Below are positions 43,230 to 50,228 of a stretch of 64,000 nucleotides of DNA, one piece after another. The translations under genes were made by a program, and so were the position numbers. Position 1 is the stretch's first letter. Each line of letters starts with the position of its first letter. The notes beneath the pieces were generated by a model. It saw nothing but the letters and a program-made list of their open reading frames with translations. It did no database searches and was not told where the DNA came from. This DNA is from Winogradskyella sp. (GTDB lineage Bacteria; Bacteroidota; Bacteroidia; Flavobacteriales; Flavobacteriaceae): NCBI RefSeq assembly GCF_013213835.1, contig NZ_JABSSU010000001.1, positions 310,001 through 374,000 on the forward strand, written 5' to 3'.

Positions 43230-44027
43230 ATGAAAATATTAAAATATACAATCGCACTTTTAATGTGTGCAACACTACTTAACTGTTCAAATGATGATGA
43301 TCACTCAGAGGATTTAACAGGTCAAAAAGGAGATGTAGTTCTAAAGTTTGATAATGCTGTTGGTGACCAAGATTTTATTTTTGGTACAACATATAATAAA
43401 TCAAATAACGAATCATTTGTGCTAAATAATTTAAAATATATTATTAGTAATGTTAGAGTTACAGATACTGATGGCAATACTTACACATATCCAACAGAAT
43501 TAAATGCCTTTATAATTGATGAGGCTGATGGAAACAATGCTGGTGAAATTTTAGTAAACTTAGAGGATATTGATGCGGCAGATTACGCTGAGATTACCTT
43601 TGGGATTGGTATAGATCAATCACGATTTATTTTAGGAGCAGAAGGTCAAGGTGAGTTTTTAACTTTAGCTCAAGAAGAAGGCATGATGTGGTCTTGGGCA
43701 ACAGGTTACAAGTTTGTAAGATTTGATGGTACATTTTCTACCTCAACTATAACAGATGAGGCATTAAATATTCATATGGGAAGTGTAGGTACAACCTTAG
43801 ACAATTATAGAGAGGTAACCTTAACTTTTCCAAATACAGTAAGAGTACGCGACAACAAGTCACCAGAAATACACATTGTGGCCGATATATCTAAGATATT
43901 TGATGGAGAAACCTCAGTCAATTTTTCGGATGGATACAATCAAGTGCATACAAATGAAACCACGACACCTATAATTGCAAATAATATTCAATCAATGTTT
44001 ATGGTGCACCATGTGCATAATGACTAA
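43230..44027 (+). CDS. MbnP family copper-binding lipoprotein
   Basis: A 265-residue MbnP-type protein. Lipobox Cys19 (ATLLNC), then an immunoglobulin-like fold with conserved FDNAVGDQDF and LNNLKYIISNV. MMWSWATGYKFVRFDG holds Trp154 and Trp156; in characterised MbnP a Trp is oxidised to kynurenine by the heme partner MbnH and contributes to copper binding. Candidate further ligands: NIHMGS (His182) and the C-terminal MFMVHHVHND (Met256, Met258, His260, His261, His263). The MbnH-type gene follows after 56 bases, across a hairpin. Methanobactin genes are not present. Confidence 0.88.
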   Translation: MKILKYTIALLMCATLLNCSNDDDHSEDLTGQKGDVVLKFDNAVGDQDFIFGTTYNKSNNESFVLNNLKYIISNVRVTDTDGNTYTYPTELNAFIIDEADGNNAGEILVNLEDIDAADYAEITFGIGIDQSRFILGAEGQGEFLTLAQEEGMMWSWATGYKFVRFDGTFSTSTITDEALNIHMGSVGTTLDNYREVTLTFPNTVRVRDNKSPEIHIVADISKIFDGETSVNFSDGYNQVHTNETTTPIIANNIQSMFMVHHVHND

Positions 44028-44040
44028 ACGAGAATAATTC

Positions 44041-44068
44041 AACTACTAGAGTATTTACTCTAGTAGTT
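44041..44068 (+). other. Strong hairpin between MbnP and the diheme peroxidase gene
   Basis: AACTACTAGAGTA-tt-TACTCTAGTAGTT is a perfect 13-bp stem with a two-base loop, lying 13 bases after the MbnP stop and 15 bases before ATG 44084. Only TTTC follows, so termination would be weak; a partial attenuator or mRNA stabiliser/processing site is likely. Confidence 0.65.
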
Positions 44069-44083
44069 TCAAAACTATTAGTT

Positions 44084-45130
44084 ATGAATAAAGTAAATTA
44101 TTTACTCGTTTTATTGGTATTGTTGACCTCTTGTTCAGATGGTAACGATATACCGACATATCAGCCAATTGGTATGGAGGTACCTCAGCCGTCTAACTTT
44201 CCGCCAATTGAATATAATTTAGATAATAATCCTGTTACAGAAGATGGTGTACAACTTGGAAAGGATTTGTTTTATGAAGGTAGATTGTCATCAAATAATT
44301 CAATTCCTTGTGCATTTTGCCATGAGCAAGCCTTTGCATTTACGCATCACGGACATAACTTAAGTCATGGTGTTGATGGTGCTATAGGGTTTAGAAACTC
44401 ACAGCCAATTCAAAATTTGGCATTTCATAATTCATTTATGTGGGATGGAGCGGCTTCACACTTAGATTTACAGCCCATTATTCCTATTCATAGTGAGGTT
44501 GAAATGAATGATAATTTTCCAAATATCATTCAAAAGTTAAAGGCAGATCCGTATTATAGAGATCAATTTGTGAGAGCTTTTGAAGATGGTGAGATTAATA
44601 GCGAGAACATTTTAAAAGCGCTATCTCAGTTTATGTTGGTAATGGTATCTTCAAATTCAAAATATGATAAATATGTAAGAGGTGAAGATAATGTGACTCT
44701 ATCTCAGATTGAATTAGATGGTTTAGATACATTTCAGAACAAATGTGCGTCTTGCCATGCTACAGATATGTTTACAGATCATAGTTTTAAGAATAATGGT
44801 TTACCTGTAAATCCGCAATTAGATGATAAAGGACGTTTTAATGTTCTCGAAAATCCCGATGATTTGTACAAGTTTAGAGTGCCAAGTTTAAGAAATGTAG
44901 AATTTTCATTTCCGTATATGCACGATGGAAGATTTACAACTCTAGAAGCCGTATTAAATTTTTATGATACAGGAATGGTTGATAATGGTAACGTTGACCC
45001 TGTATTTATGAGAGAAGATGGCACTTTGGGTATAACACTGTCAGATTATGATAAGGAAAGCCTAATAGCATTTCTAAAAACATTAACCGATTATCAATTT
45101 TTAGAGGATGAACGTTTTGCAGAATTTTAA
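44084..45130 (+). CDS. Diheme cytochrome c peroxidase/MbnH-like protein
   Basis: A 348-residue MauG/CCP superfamily lipoprotein (Cys17, LLTSC). Two heme sites: C76-A-F-C79-H80 with the following FTHHGHN, and C221-A-S-C224-H225. The late PYMHDGRFTTLEAV is the family motif near the high-spin heme. As MbnP's direct downstream neighbour it is best read as MbnH, which uses H2O2 to convert a Trp of MbnP to kynurenine; ordinary peroxidase activity cannot be excluded. The final 23 bases overlap the next gene. Confidence 0.88.
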   Translation: MNKVNYLLVLLVLLTSCSDGNDIPTYQPIGMEVPQPSNFPPIEYNLDNNPVTEDGVQLGKDLFYEGRLSSNNSIPCAFCHEQAFAFTHHGHNLSHGVDGAIGFRNSQPIQNLAFHNSFMWDGAASHLDLQPIIPIHSEVEMNDNFPNIIQKLKADPYYRDQFVRAFEDGEINSENILKALSQFMLVMVSSNSKYDKYVRGEDNVTLSQIELDGLDTFQNKCASCHATDMFTDHSFKNNGLPVNPQLDDKGRFNVLENPDDLYKFRVPSLRNVEFSFPYMHDGRFTTLEAVLNFYDTGMVDNGNVDPVFMREDGTLGITLSDYDKESLIAFLKTLTDYQFLEDERFAEF

Positions 45131-46109
45131 ACAAAGTTTCCTATTTATAGGACTCTTGATGGTAAGTTTTACAATACATGCTAATAATGATTCTATTTGC
45201 ATTGAGTGTGAATCTCATCCTGATGCTTGGTTTTGTGATTTATGTGCATGCACTACAAGTAGTGGAAGTTTAGGTTTTGGAACCTTAAACAATGTAAATT
45301 TTATTGGCCTAAGATACATTTACCAAACATTTGAATCTCGAAACGGTATTTTTGAAAACTCACCAAGGAGTAAAGAGATTTTTAATACTTATCAATTATG
45401 GGCACAAGTGCCTGTTTATAAATCAATTTATATAACTGCCACTGTACCATATCAAGATTTAAATAGACGTTTTGAAGGTGAAACAGAAGGTCTGTCTGGC
45501 TTAGGAGATGTAAGCGCAATTGGTTGGTATAAACTTCAATTTTATAAAAAAGAATCATCTAAAGAGGATGCTTTGGTAGATTTTAATAAGACTAAAGAAC
45601 CATCAGGGCATTCTATACAGTTTGGACTTGGTATAAAATTACCAACAGGTGAATTTGAAGAAGCATTTGCTAATAATGTTAACCCAGGTTTTCAAGTGGG
45701 AACAGGAAGTGTAGATGGTATTTTTTCGCTGAGATATGATTATAGCGGAAATAGGTTTGGTATTAATACACTATTAAGTTATTATTTGAAGGGAGAAAAT
45801 AAGAATGAATATCAGTTTGGTAATCAAATGAGTTATGCGCTCAACTTTTATTCAGTTTTTAAACAAGAAAAAATGAATATCATTCCATTTATAGGTGTCT
45901 CGGGTGATTTATATGAACCCATAAGACAATTTGGTGAAGTGTTAAAAGATACTGATGGTGATATTACAAATGCTTCAGTCGGATTAGAAGTAGCCATAAA
46001 GAATTTTGTGTTTGGTGCAAATTATACGCTTCCAATACGTCAGAATTTGTTTGGTAATGCTGTAGAAGCACAATCAAGAACTTCACTTTATGTGAATTAT
46101 GTATTGTAA
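45108..46109 (+). CDS. Outer-membrane beta-barrel protein with N-terminal Cys cluster
   Basis: A 333-residue exported protein (signal NFKQSFLFIGLLMVSFTIHA). The mature N-terminus carries five Cys in 18 residues: C31-IE-C34, then WF-C43-DL-C46-A-C48. After that come antiparallel strands with aromatic ends: GFGTLNNVNFIGLRYIYQTF, WAQVPVYKSIYITATVPYQDL, FGLGIKLPTG, and a C-terminal YVNYVL typical of barrels. Function unknown; the Cys group suggests a metal-binding plug or entrance. Start ATG lies inside the peroxidase gene (23-base overlap), so the two are co-translated. A terminator follows. Confidence 0.75.
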   Translation: MNVLQNFKQSFLFIGLLMVSFTIHANNDSICIECESHPDAWFCDLCACTTSSGSLGFGTLNNVNFIGLRYIYQTFESRNGIFENSPRSKEIFNTYQLWAQVPVYKSIYITATVPYQDLNRRFEGETEGLSGLGDVSAIGWYKLQFYKKESSKEDALVDFNKTKEPSGHSIQFGLGIKLPTGEFEEAFANNVNPGFQVGTGSVDGIFSLRYDYSGNRFGINTLLSYYLKGENKNEYQFGNQMSYALNFYSVFKQEKMNIIPFIGVSGDLYEPIRQFGEVLKDTDGDITNASVGLEVAIKNFVFGANYTLPIRQNLFGNAVEAQSRTSLYVNYVL

Positions 46110-46120
46110 AGTAAATTGAA

Positions 46121-46156
46121 AGTCTGGAGAACAATAGATCTCCAGACTTTTTTATT
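46121..46156. terminator. Bidirectional terminator between the barrel gene and oxyR
   Basis: AGTCTGGAGA-acaataga-TCTCCAGACT followed by TTTTTTATTTT on the plus strand; it overlaps the first bases of the oxyR 3' end. Confidence 0.85.
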
Positions 46157-47090
46157 TTGATAGCGGACTTATAATTTCAACATTACTAAAAGCAATCGCA
46201 CCTCTAATAACACCTGAAATCACATCGTGAAGCGCATTTATAATCTGCATTTTTAATTCACTTTTGTGATAGATGAGGCTAACCTCTCTAGCTGGTGATG
46301 GTTCATCAAAATACCTCAGATTTACATTTTGTTTCTCTTTAATGTCCAAGGTGTGCATGTACGGTAACAGTGTCATTCCTAAACCTTCATTAGATAATTT
46401 AATTAAAGTTTCAATACTGCCACTTTCTAACTGAAAGTTATCATCCATCTGGTCTTTAAAGGATTTACAAAGATTAATAACTCCATCTCTAAAACAATGT
46501 CCATCTTCCAGGAGTAACATGTCATCAAGATCTAAATCGGCTACTTCAATCATTTGTTTATCTCTTAATCTATGATTTGTAGGAATATAAGCGACAAAAG
46601 GTTCATAATATAACGGACGTTCCTTAACGTTTTCACTTTCTAGAGGAGTTGCAGCTATTGCAGCATCTAAATGCCCGTCATTAAGTCTAGATAAAATTTC
46701 TTCGGTGGTAAGCTCTTCTATTTTAAGCTTCACCTTAGGGTATTTTTTAATGAAATTATTAAGAAACATTGGCAGAAGTGTTGGCATTATCGTAGGGATA
46801 ATACCTAGCTTAAATTCACCACCTATAAACCCTTTTTGTTGATCTACAATATCTTGAATACGCTCAGCTTCATTGACAATATTTTTAGCTTGATTAACTA
46901 TTTTTTGTCCAACATCTGTGAGCTCAATCGGCTTTTTGCCACGGTCAAAGATGACTACATCTAGCTCGTCTTCAAGTTTTTGTATTTGCGTACTAAGTGT
47001 TGGTTGTGTAACAAAACATTTCTCAGCAGCTTTAGTAAAGTTTTTATGCTCTGCTATTGCCAAGGCATATTTTAATTGGGTGATTGTCAT
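46152..47090 (-). CDS. oxyR: LysR-type hydrogen peroxide regulator OxyR
   Basis: A 312-residue LysR regulator: N-terminal HTH MTITQLKYALAIAEHKNFTKAAEKC with TQPTLSTQIQKLEDEL, then the LysR substrate domain. It is OxyR rather than a generic LysR, because LLLEDGHCFRDGVINLC places Cys199 and Cys208 exactly at the peroxide-sensing pair known in E. coli. Peroxide forms the C199-C208 disulfide and switches DNA binding. It is convergent with the MbnP/MbnH locus, and no catalase or Dps gene is next to it. Confidence 0.9.
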   Translation of the reverse strand: MTITQLKYALAIAEHKNFTKAAEKCFVTQPTLSTQIQKLEDELDVVIFDRGKKPIELTDVGQKIVNQAKNIVNEAERIQDIVDQQKGFIGGEFKLGIIPTIMPTLLPMFLNNFIKKYPKVKLKIEELTTEEILSRLNDGHLDAAIAATPLESENVKERPLYYEPFVAYIPTNHRLRDKQMIEVADLDLDDMLLLEDGHCFRDGVINLCKSFKDQMDDNFQLESGSIETLIKLSNEGLGMTLLPYMHTLDIKEKQNVNLRYFDEPSPAREVSLIYHKSELKMQIINALHDVISGVIRGAIAFSNVEIISPLSK

Positions 47091-47156
47091 TAAAATTGAT
47101 TTAGACCATAAAAATACAAAAACCTCGATAGTTGACTCAAATTCTATGAATTAAAA

Positions 47157-47184
47157 AAGCTTTCAGATGTCTATCTGAAAGCTT
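47157..47184 (-). terminator. Terminator after the Kazal-like lipoprotein gene
   Basis: AAGCTTTCAGAT-gtct-ATCTGAAAGCTT is a 12-bp perfect stem with a four-base loop; on the minus strand it ends in TTTTTTAA. It lies between oxyR's start and the lipoprotein gene's stop. Confidence 0.8.
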
Positions 47185-47227
47185 TCTAATCAACTTAACT
47201 AACTTAACGAAGATCTTTTCTTCATTA

Positions 47228-48598
47228 TTATTCGCAATCTTTCTCCAATGATAATAATTGTCCATTATTAGTTTGAAGAAGTATAAATTCGTCACTACAT
47301 TCTGTCACTGTCCAAGTAATACCGTTCAATCCATCTAAAGGTGCGGCAATAGTAAGAGTCATAGTAATTACGCCATTAGGATTAGTAGAAATTTGCCATG
47401 TACCGCTTACCAAATCAGTGTCTGTTTCGGCAGTAAGAGTTCCATCTGCTTCAAAATCAATTTCAAAATCTGATTCTGGAGTTAATGTAGAGAATGCATA
47501 CCATTCGCACTCCGCCAAAGAAGCGGTGATACTAGCTTCATCGCATTCTTGCGGGTTATTGTCATTTTCACAATCAACAAAATCATCAGAATCGAATCCT
47601 AGACATTCTGCAAAACATGCATTTGGGAAAACTTCTACAACAACTTCGCCAGTTGCAGTTACATACTGTACACATACAGGATCAATTGGTAAGTCTTCAC
47701 ATTCTTCGCAGTCATCATAGTAGTCGTCATCATCATAGTAATCATCATAACAATCTTCAATAACGTCTTCAAAATCTCCTGCACTGTTAATAGTTACCAC
47801 CTCTGCTTCACCATCTTCTTCATCATATACTGTTACTGTAAAAGGATAAACAAAATCAAAAACATAAACATCGTAAAGTGCAGTGCCTAATTCTTCTTCT
47901 GAATTAATAGTAATTACCTCACCGCTTTCTGTTACAACAGATATAGGATAGTTTAATTCAAAGCACTCAAATCCACCAGCATAGTAATCATCCTCGCAGT
48001 CTTCTACAAAATCATCCTCACCAAAACCGTCACATTCAGCGTAACATTCGTTAGGGTATGTTACTATAAACGTTCCGCCATTAGGGTCTGTTACCTCAAC
48101 ACAAACAGGATCATAAACCTCAAAGCACTCACAAACCTCAAAATCATCAAATTCACAACTTAGGATTAACTCAATAAATTCTGCTTCATCATCAATTGTT
48201 TCAATTTCAATAGTGTCAGTATCGTCATTAAATGTTTCTACATCAAATGGAAAAGCAATACCATTAATGTAAAGTTCATCAGTTGAACCAATCATAACGT
48301 CGACTAATCCATCTAAATCGTTTACAGTTACAGTTGAACCATTGTTATAAGATAACGTCAAAGGATAAACAAAATCAAAACAGAAATCTAAAACTATATT
48401 TCCGGCAGGATTGGTTTCTGCTACAACATTACCATCTGCGTTAAATTTGGCTTGTAATTCATCAAGTGCAGTAGTAATAGATGTACTTTCTTCAGTTTGG
48501 TTTTGTGTGTTGTCTCCAATTGGTTCGTCATTTGTACATGATGTCACAATAAAAAGAGCAACAAACATGCTTAAAAAGGCAACTTTCAAATTTTTCAT
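47228..48598 (-). CDS. Acidic secreted lipoprotein with Kazal-like motifs
   Basis: A 456-residue lipoprotein: signal KVAFLSMFVALFIVTSC (Cys21), then a very acidic mature protein. Two Kazal-type cores are visible: CECFEVYDPVCVEV with TYPNECYAECDGF, and CEECEDLPIDPVCVQY with FPNACFAECLGF (the Kazal C-x-PVC and Y-x-N-x-C-x-A-x-C spacing). Beta-modules built on YP-[LIF]-[ST]-V recur between them, and one stretch is Asp/Tyr only (YYDDDDYYDD). C-terminus resembles a lipocalin-like fold. It diverges from the ECF sigma/FecR/TonB genes, so it may be their regulated output. Protease inhibition is unproven. Confidence 0.7.
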   Translation of the reverse strand: MKNLKVAFLSMFVALFIVTSCTNDEPIGDNTQNQTEESTSITTALDELQAKFNADGNVVAETNPAGNIVLDFCFDFVYPLTLSYNNGSTVTVNDLDGLVDVMIGSTDELYINGIAFPFDVETFNDDTDTIEIETIDDEAEFIELILSCEFDDFEVCECFEVYDPVCVEVTDPNGGTFIVTYPNECYAECDGFGEDDFVEDCEDDYYAGGFECFELNYPISVVTESGEVITINSEEELGTALYDVYVFDFVYPFTVTVYDEEDGEAEVVTINSAGDFEDVIEDCYDDYYDDDDYYDDCEECEDLPIDPVCVQYVTATGEVVVEVFPNACFAECLGFDSDDFVDCENDNNPQECDEASITASLAECEWYAFSTLTPESDFEIDFEADGTLTAETDTDLVSGTWQISTNPNGVITMTLTIAAPLDGLNGITWTVTECSDEFILLQTNNGQLLSLEKDCE

Positions 48599-48701
48599 TT
48601 TAAATAGTTTTTTTGGTTTAAAATAGTTTTATTGAGGTTAATCAATTATTAGACAACACTAAAAATAAAAACCCTACTTTTTTTTTAAAATAATTTATTT
48701 T

Positions 48702-48709
48702 TAGTTTTG
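48702..48709 (+). promoter_or_regulatory. Predicted -7 element for the ECF sigma gene
   Basis: TAGTTTTG matches TAnnTTTG exactly and ends 22 bases ahead of ATG 48732. The alternative GTG at 48711 would lie upstream of any transcript from this promoter. Confidence 0.5.
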
Positions 48710-48731
48710 AGTGTCTAACCAAAATTCTCTG

Positions 48732-49244
48732 ATGGCAAAGGATAAACCTAATATCTGTGATTCAAAAATATTTGAAACTATTTATAAAACTTATGCTAAA
48801 GATGTTAGACGATTTCTATTTTTTAAAACACAAAACATTGATAAGGCAGAAGATTTAATGCAAGATGTTTTTATTAAACTTTGGGATAATTGTAGTAAAG
48901 TAGATTATAACAAAGTGAAGAGTTACGTCTTTACCATTGCTAATAACATGTTTTTAAATGAAGTAAAGCATCTGAGTGTAGTTAAAAAACATAGGGAACA
49001 GATAAAACAAGAAAGCACTAATGAATCACCTGAGTTTGTAATGTTAGAGAAAGAGTTTATGGATAAACTTGAGAAAACAATTGCAGCATTGCCTGATAAA
49101 CAACGCGAGGTGTTTTTAATGAATAGAATAGAGAAGAAGAAGTATAAAGAAATTGCCGAAGAATTAGATATAAGTGTTAAGGCTGTTGAGAAACGCATGC
49201 ATCAAGCATTAGTAATAATGCGAGAGGAAATAGGAAATATTTAA
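48732..49244 (+). CDS. ECF sigma factor (FecI-like)
   Basis: About 170 residues from ATG 48732: region 2 (KTYAKDVRRFLFFKTQN and DLMQDVFIKLWDN) and region 4 (KQREVFLMNRIEKKKYKEIAEELDISVKAVEKRMHQAL) with the HTH. With FecR and a TonB-type receptor it forms the FecIRA architecture: the receptor's outer signal passes through FecR to release this sigma. The start is placed downstream of a promoter element rather than at GTG 48711. FecR starts 51 bases after. Confidence 0.92.
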   Translation: MAKDKPNICDSKIFETIYKTYAKDVRRFLFFKTQNIDKAEDLMQDVFIKLWDNCSKVDYNKVKSYVFTIANNMFLNEVKHLSVVKKHREQIKQESTNESPEFVMLEKEFMDKLEKTIAALPDKQREVFLMNRIEKKKYKEIAEELDISVKAVEKRMHQALVIMREEIGNI

Positions 49245-49295
49245 AAATGTTGGTAGGGTTTTTTAATTTGAAGTTGTAGTAATAGGTAGAAGCGA

Positions 49296-50228
49296 ATGAA
49301 AAAAGATAATTTACATAACGAGTCTGATGTTTTTTTAGCCCAATGGCTAGAAGGTAATCTTTCTGATCAAGAACTAAAATTATTAGTTAGTCAGGAGGAT
49401 TACAATGCGTATATAAAACTTAGAAAAGGCCTCGAAGTCAATGAAAGGCTTAATGCGTCAATAGATGATTCTTTGGTTGCAATACAAGATCGTATAGAAA
49501 ATGAGCAATCTAACGTAAAACCGTTATTTAGAAATTGGTCTGTAGGTGTTGCAGCATCTATTATTGTGCTTATTGGCTTATTTACGTTATTGCCTAATAG
49601 CGAAGTTCTTGTCCAAACAGGATTTGGTGAAAACCAAACCATAACACTACTAGATGGTTCTGAAGTAATACTTAATGCTAAATCGTCATTGTCTTATGAT
49701 GAAGATAACTGGTTAAAGGATCGTAAATTACAGTTAACAGGTGAAGCTTATTTTAAAGTGGCAAAAGGTGAGACGTTTGAGGTACAAACAGAAAATGGTT
49801 CTGTCACTGTACTCGGAACACAATTTAACGTTAACTCATCTAAAGACTATTTTGATGTGGTATGTTATGAAGGAAAAGTCAGTGTGAGAACATTAGACCA
49901 GGAATTTATATTATTACCTAATGATGGTGTTAGAGCTGTAGAAGGAAAAACTACAAATAAATCTAAAGTTAAAGGTACAGCACCATCATGGATTAAAGGA
50001 GAAAGTACCTTTAGAAGTGTCCCTCTAAAGAAAGTGATTGAAGCTTTAGAAAAGCAATACAATATTAATATTGATGATGAGGAAATAAGTAATCAAGATA
50101 TTTTTACTGGAAGTTTTCCTCATGATAGCTTAAATATAGCCTTAAAGACTGTTTTTGAAACCTTAAATGTAACCGTAATCTATAATGAAAAAGAAAAACG
50201 TAACATTAAATTGAGGTATAAAGAATGA
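49296..50228 (+). CDS. FecR family anti-sigma factor
   Basis: A 310-residue bitopic regulator: cytosolic N-terminus (residues 1-80, sigma-binding), one transmembrane helix (about 83-100), then the periplasmic FecR domain with TITLLDGSEVILNAKSSLSYD, LTGEAYFKVAKGE and VTVLGTQFNV. The C-terminal SFPHDSLNIALKTVFETLNV resembles the STN-contact domain. The stop codon overlaps the receptor ATG (ATGA), coupling translation. Confidence 0.93.
   Translation: MKKDNLHNESDVFLAQWLEGNLSDQELKLLVSQEDYNAYIKLRKGLEVNERLNASIDDSLVAIQDRIENEQSNVKPLFRNWSVGVAASIIVLIGLFTLLPNSEVLVQTGFGENQTITLLDGSEVILNAKSSLSYDEDNWLKDRKLQLTGEAYFKVAKGETFEVQTENGSVTVLGTQFNVNSSKDYFDVVCYEGKVSVRTLDQEFILLPNDGVRAVEGKTTNKSKVKGTAPSWIKGESTFRSVPLKKVIEALEKQYNINIDDEEISNQDIFTGSFPHDSLNIALKTVFETLNVTVIYNEKEKRNIKLRYKE

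Noticed and set aside
47418-47720. Serine-rich rightward open frame of about 100 codons
   Set aside because: It is the complementary reading of the Asp/Glu-rich Kazal-like gene, where GAT/GAA codons read as Ser/Phe on the other strand.
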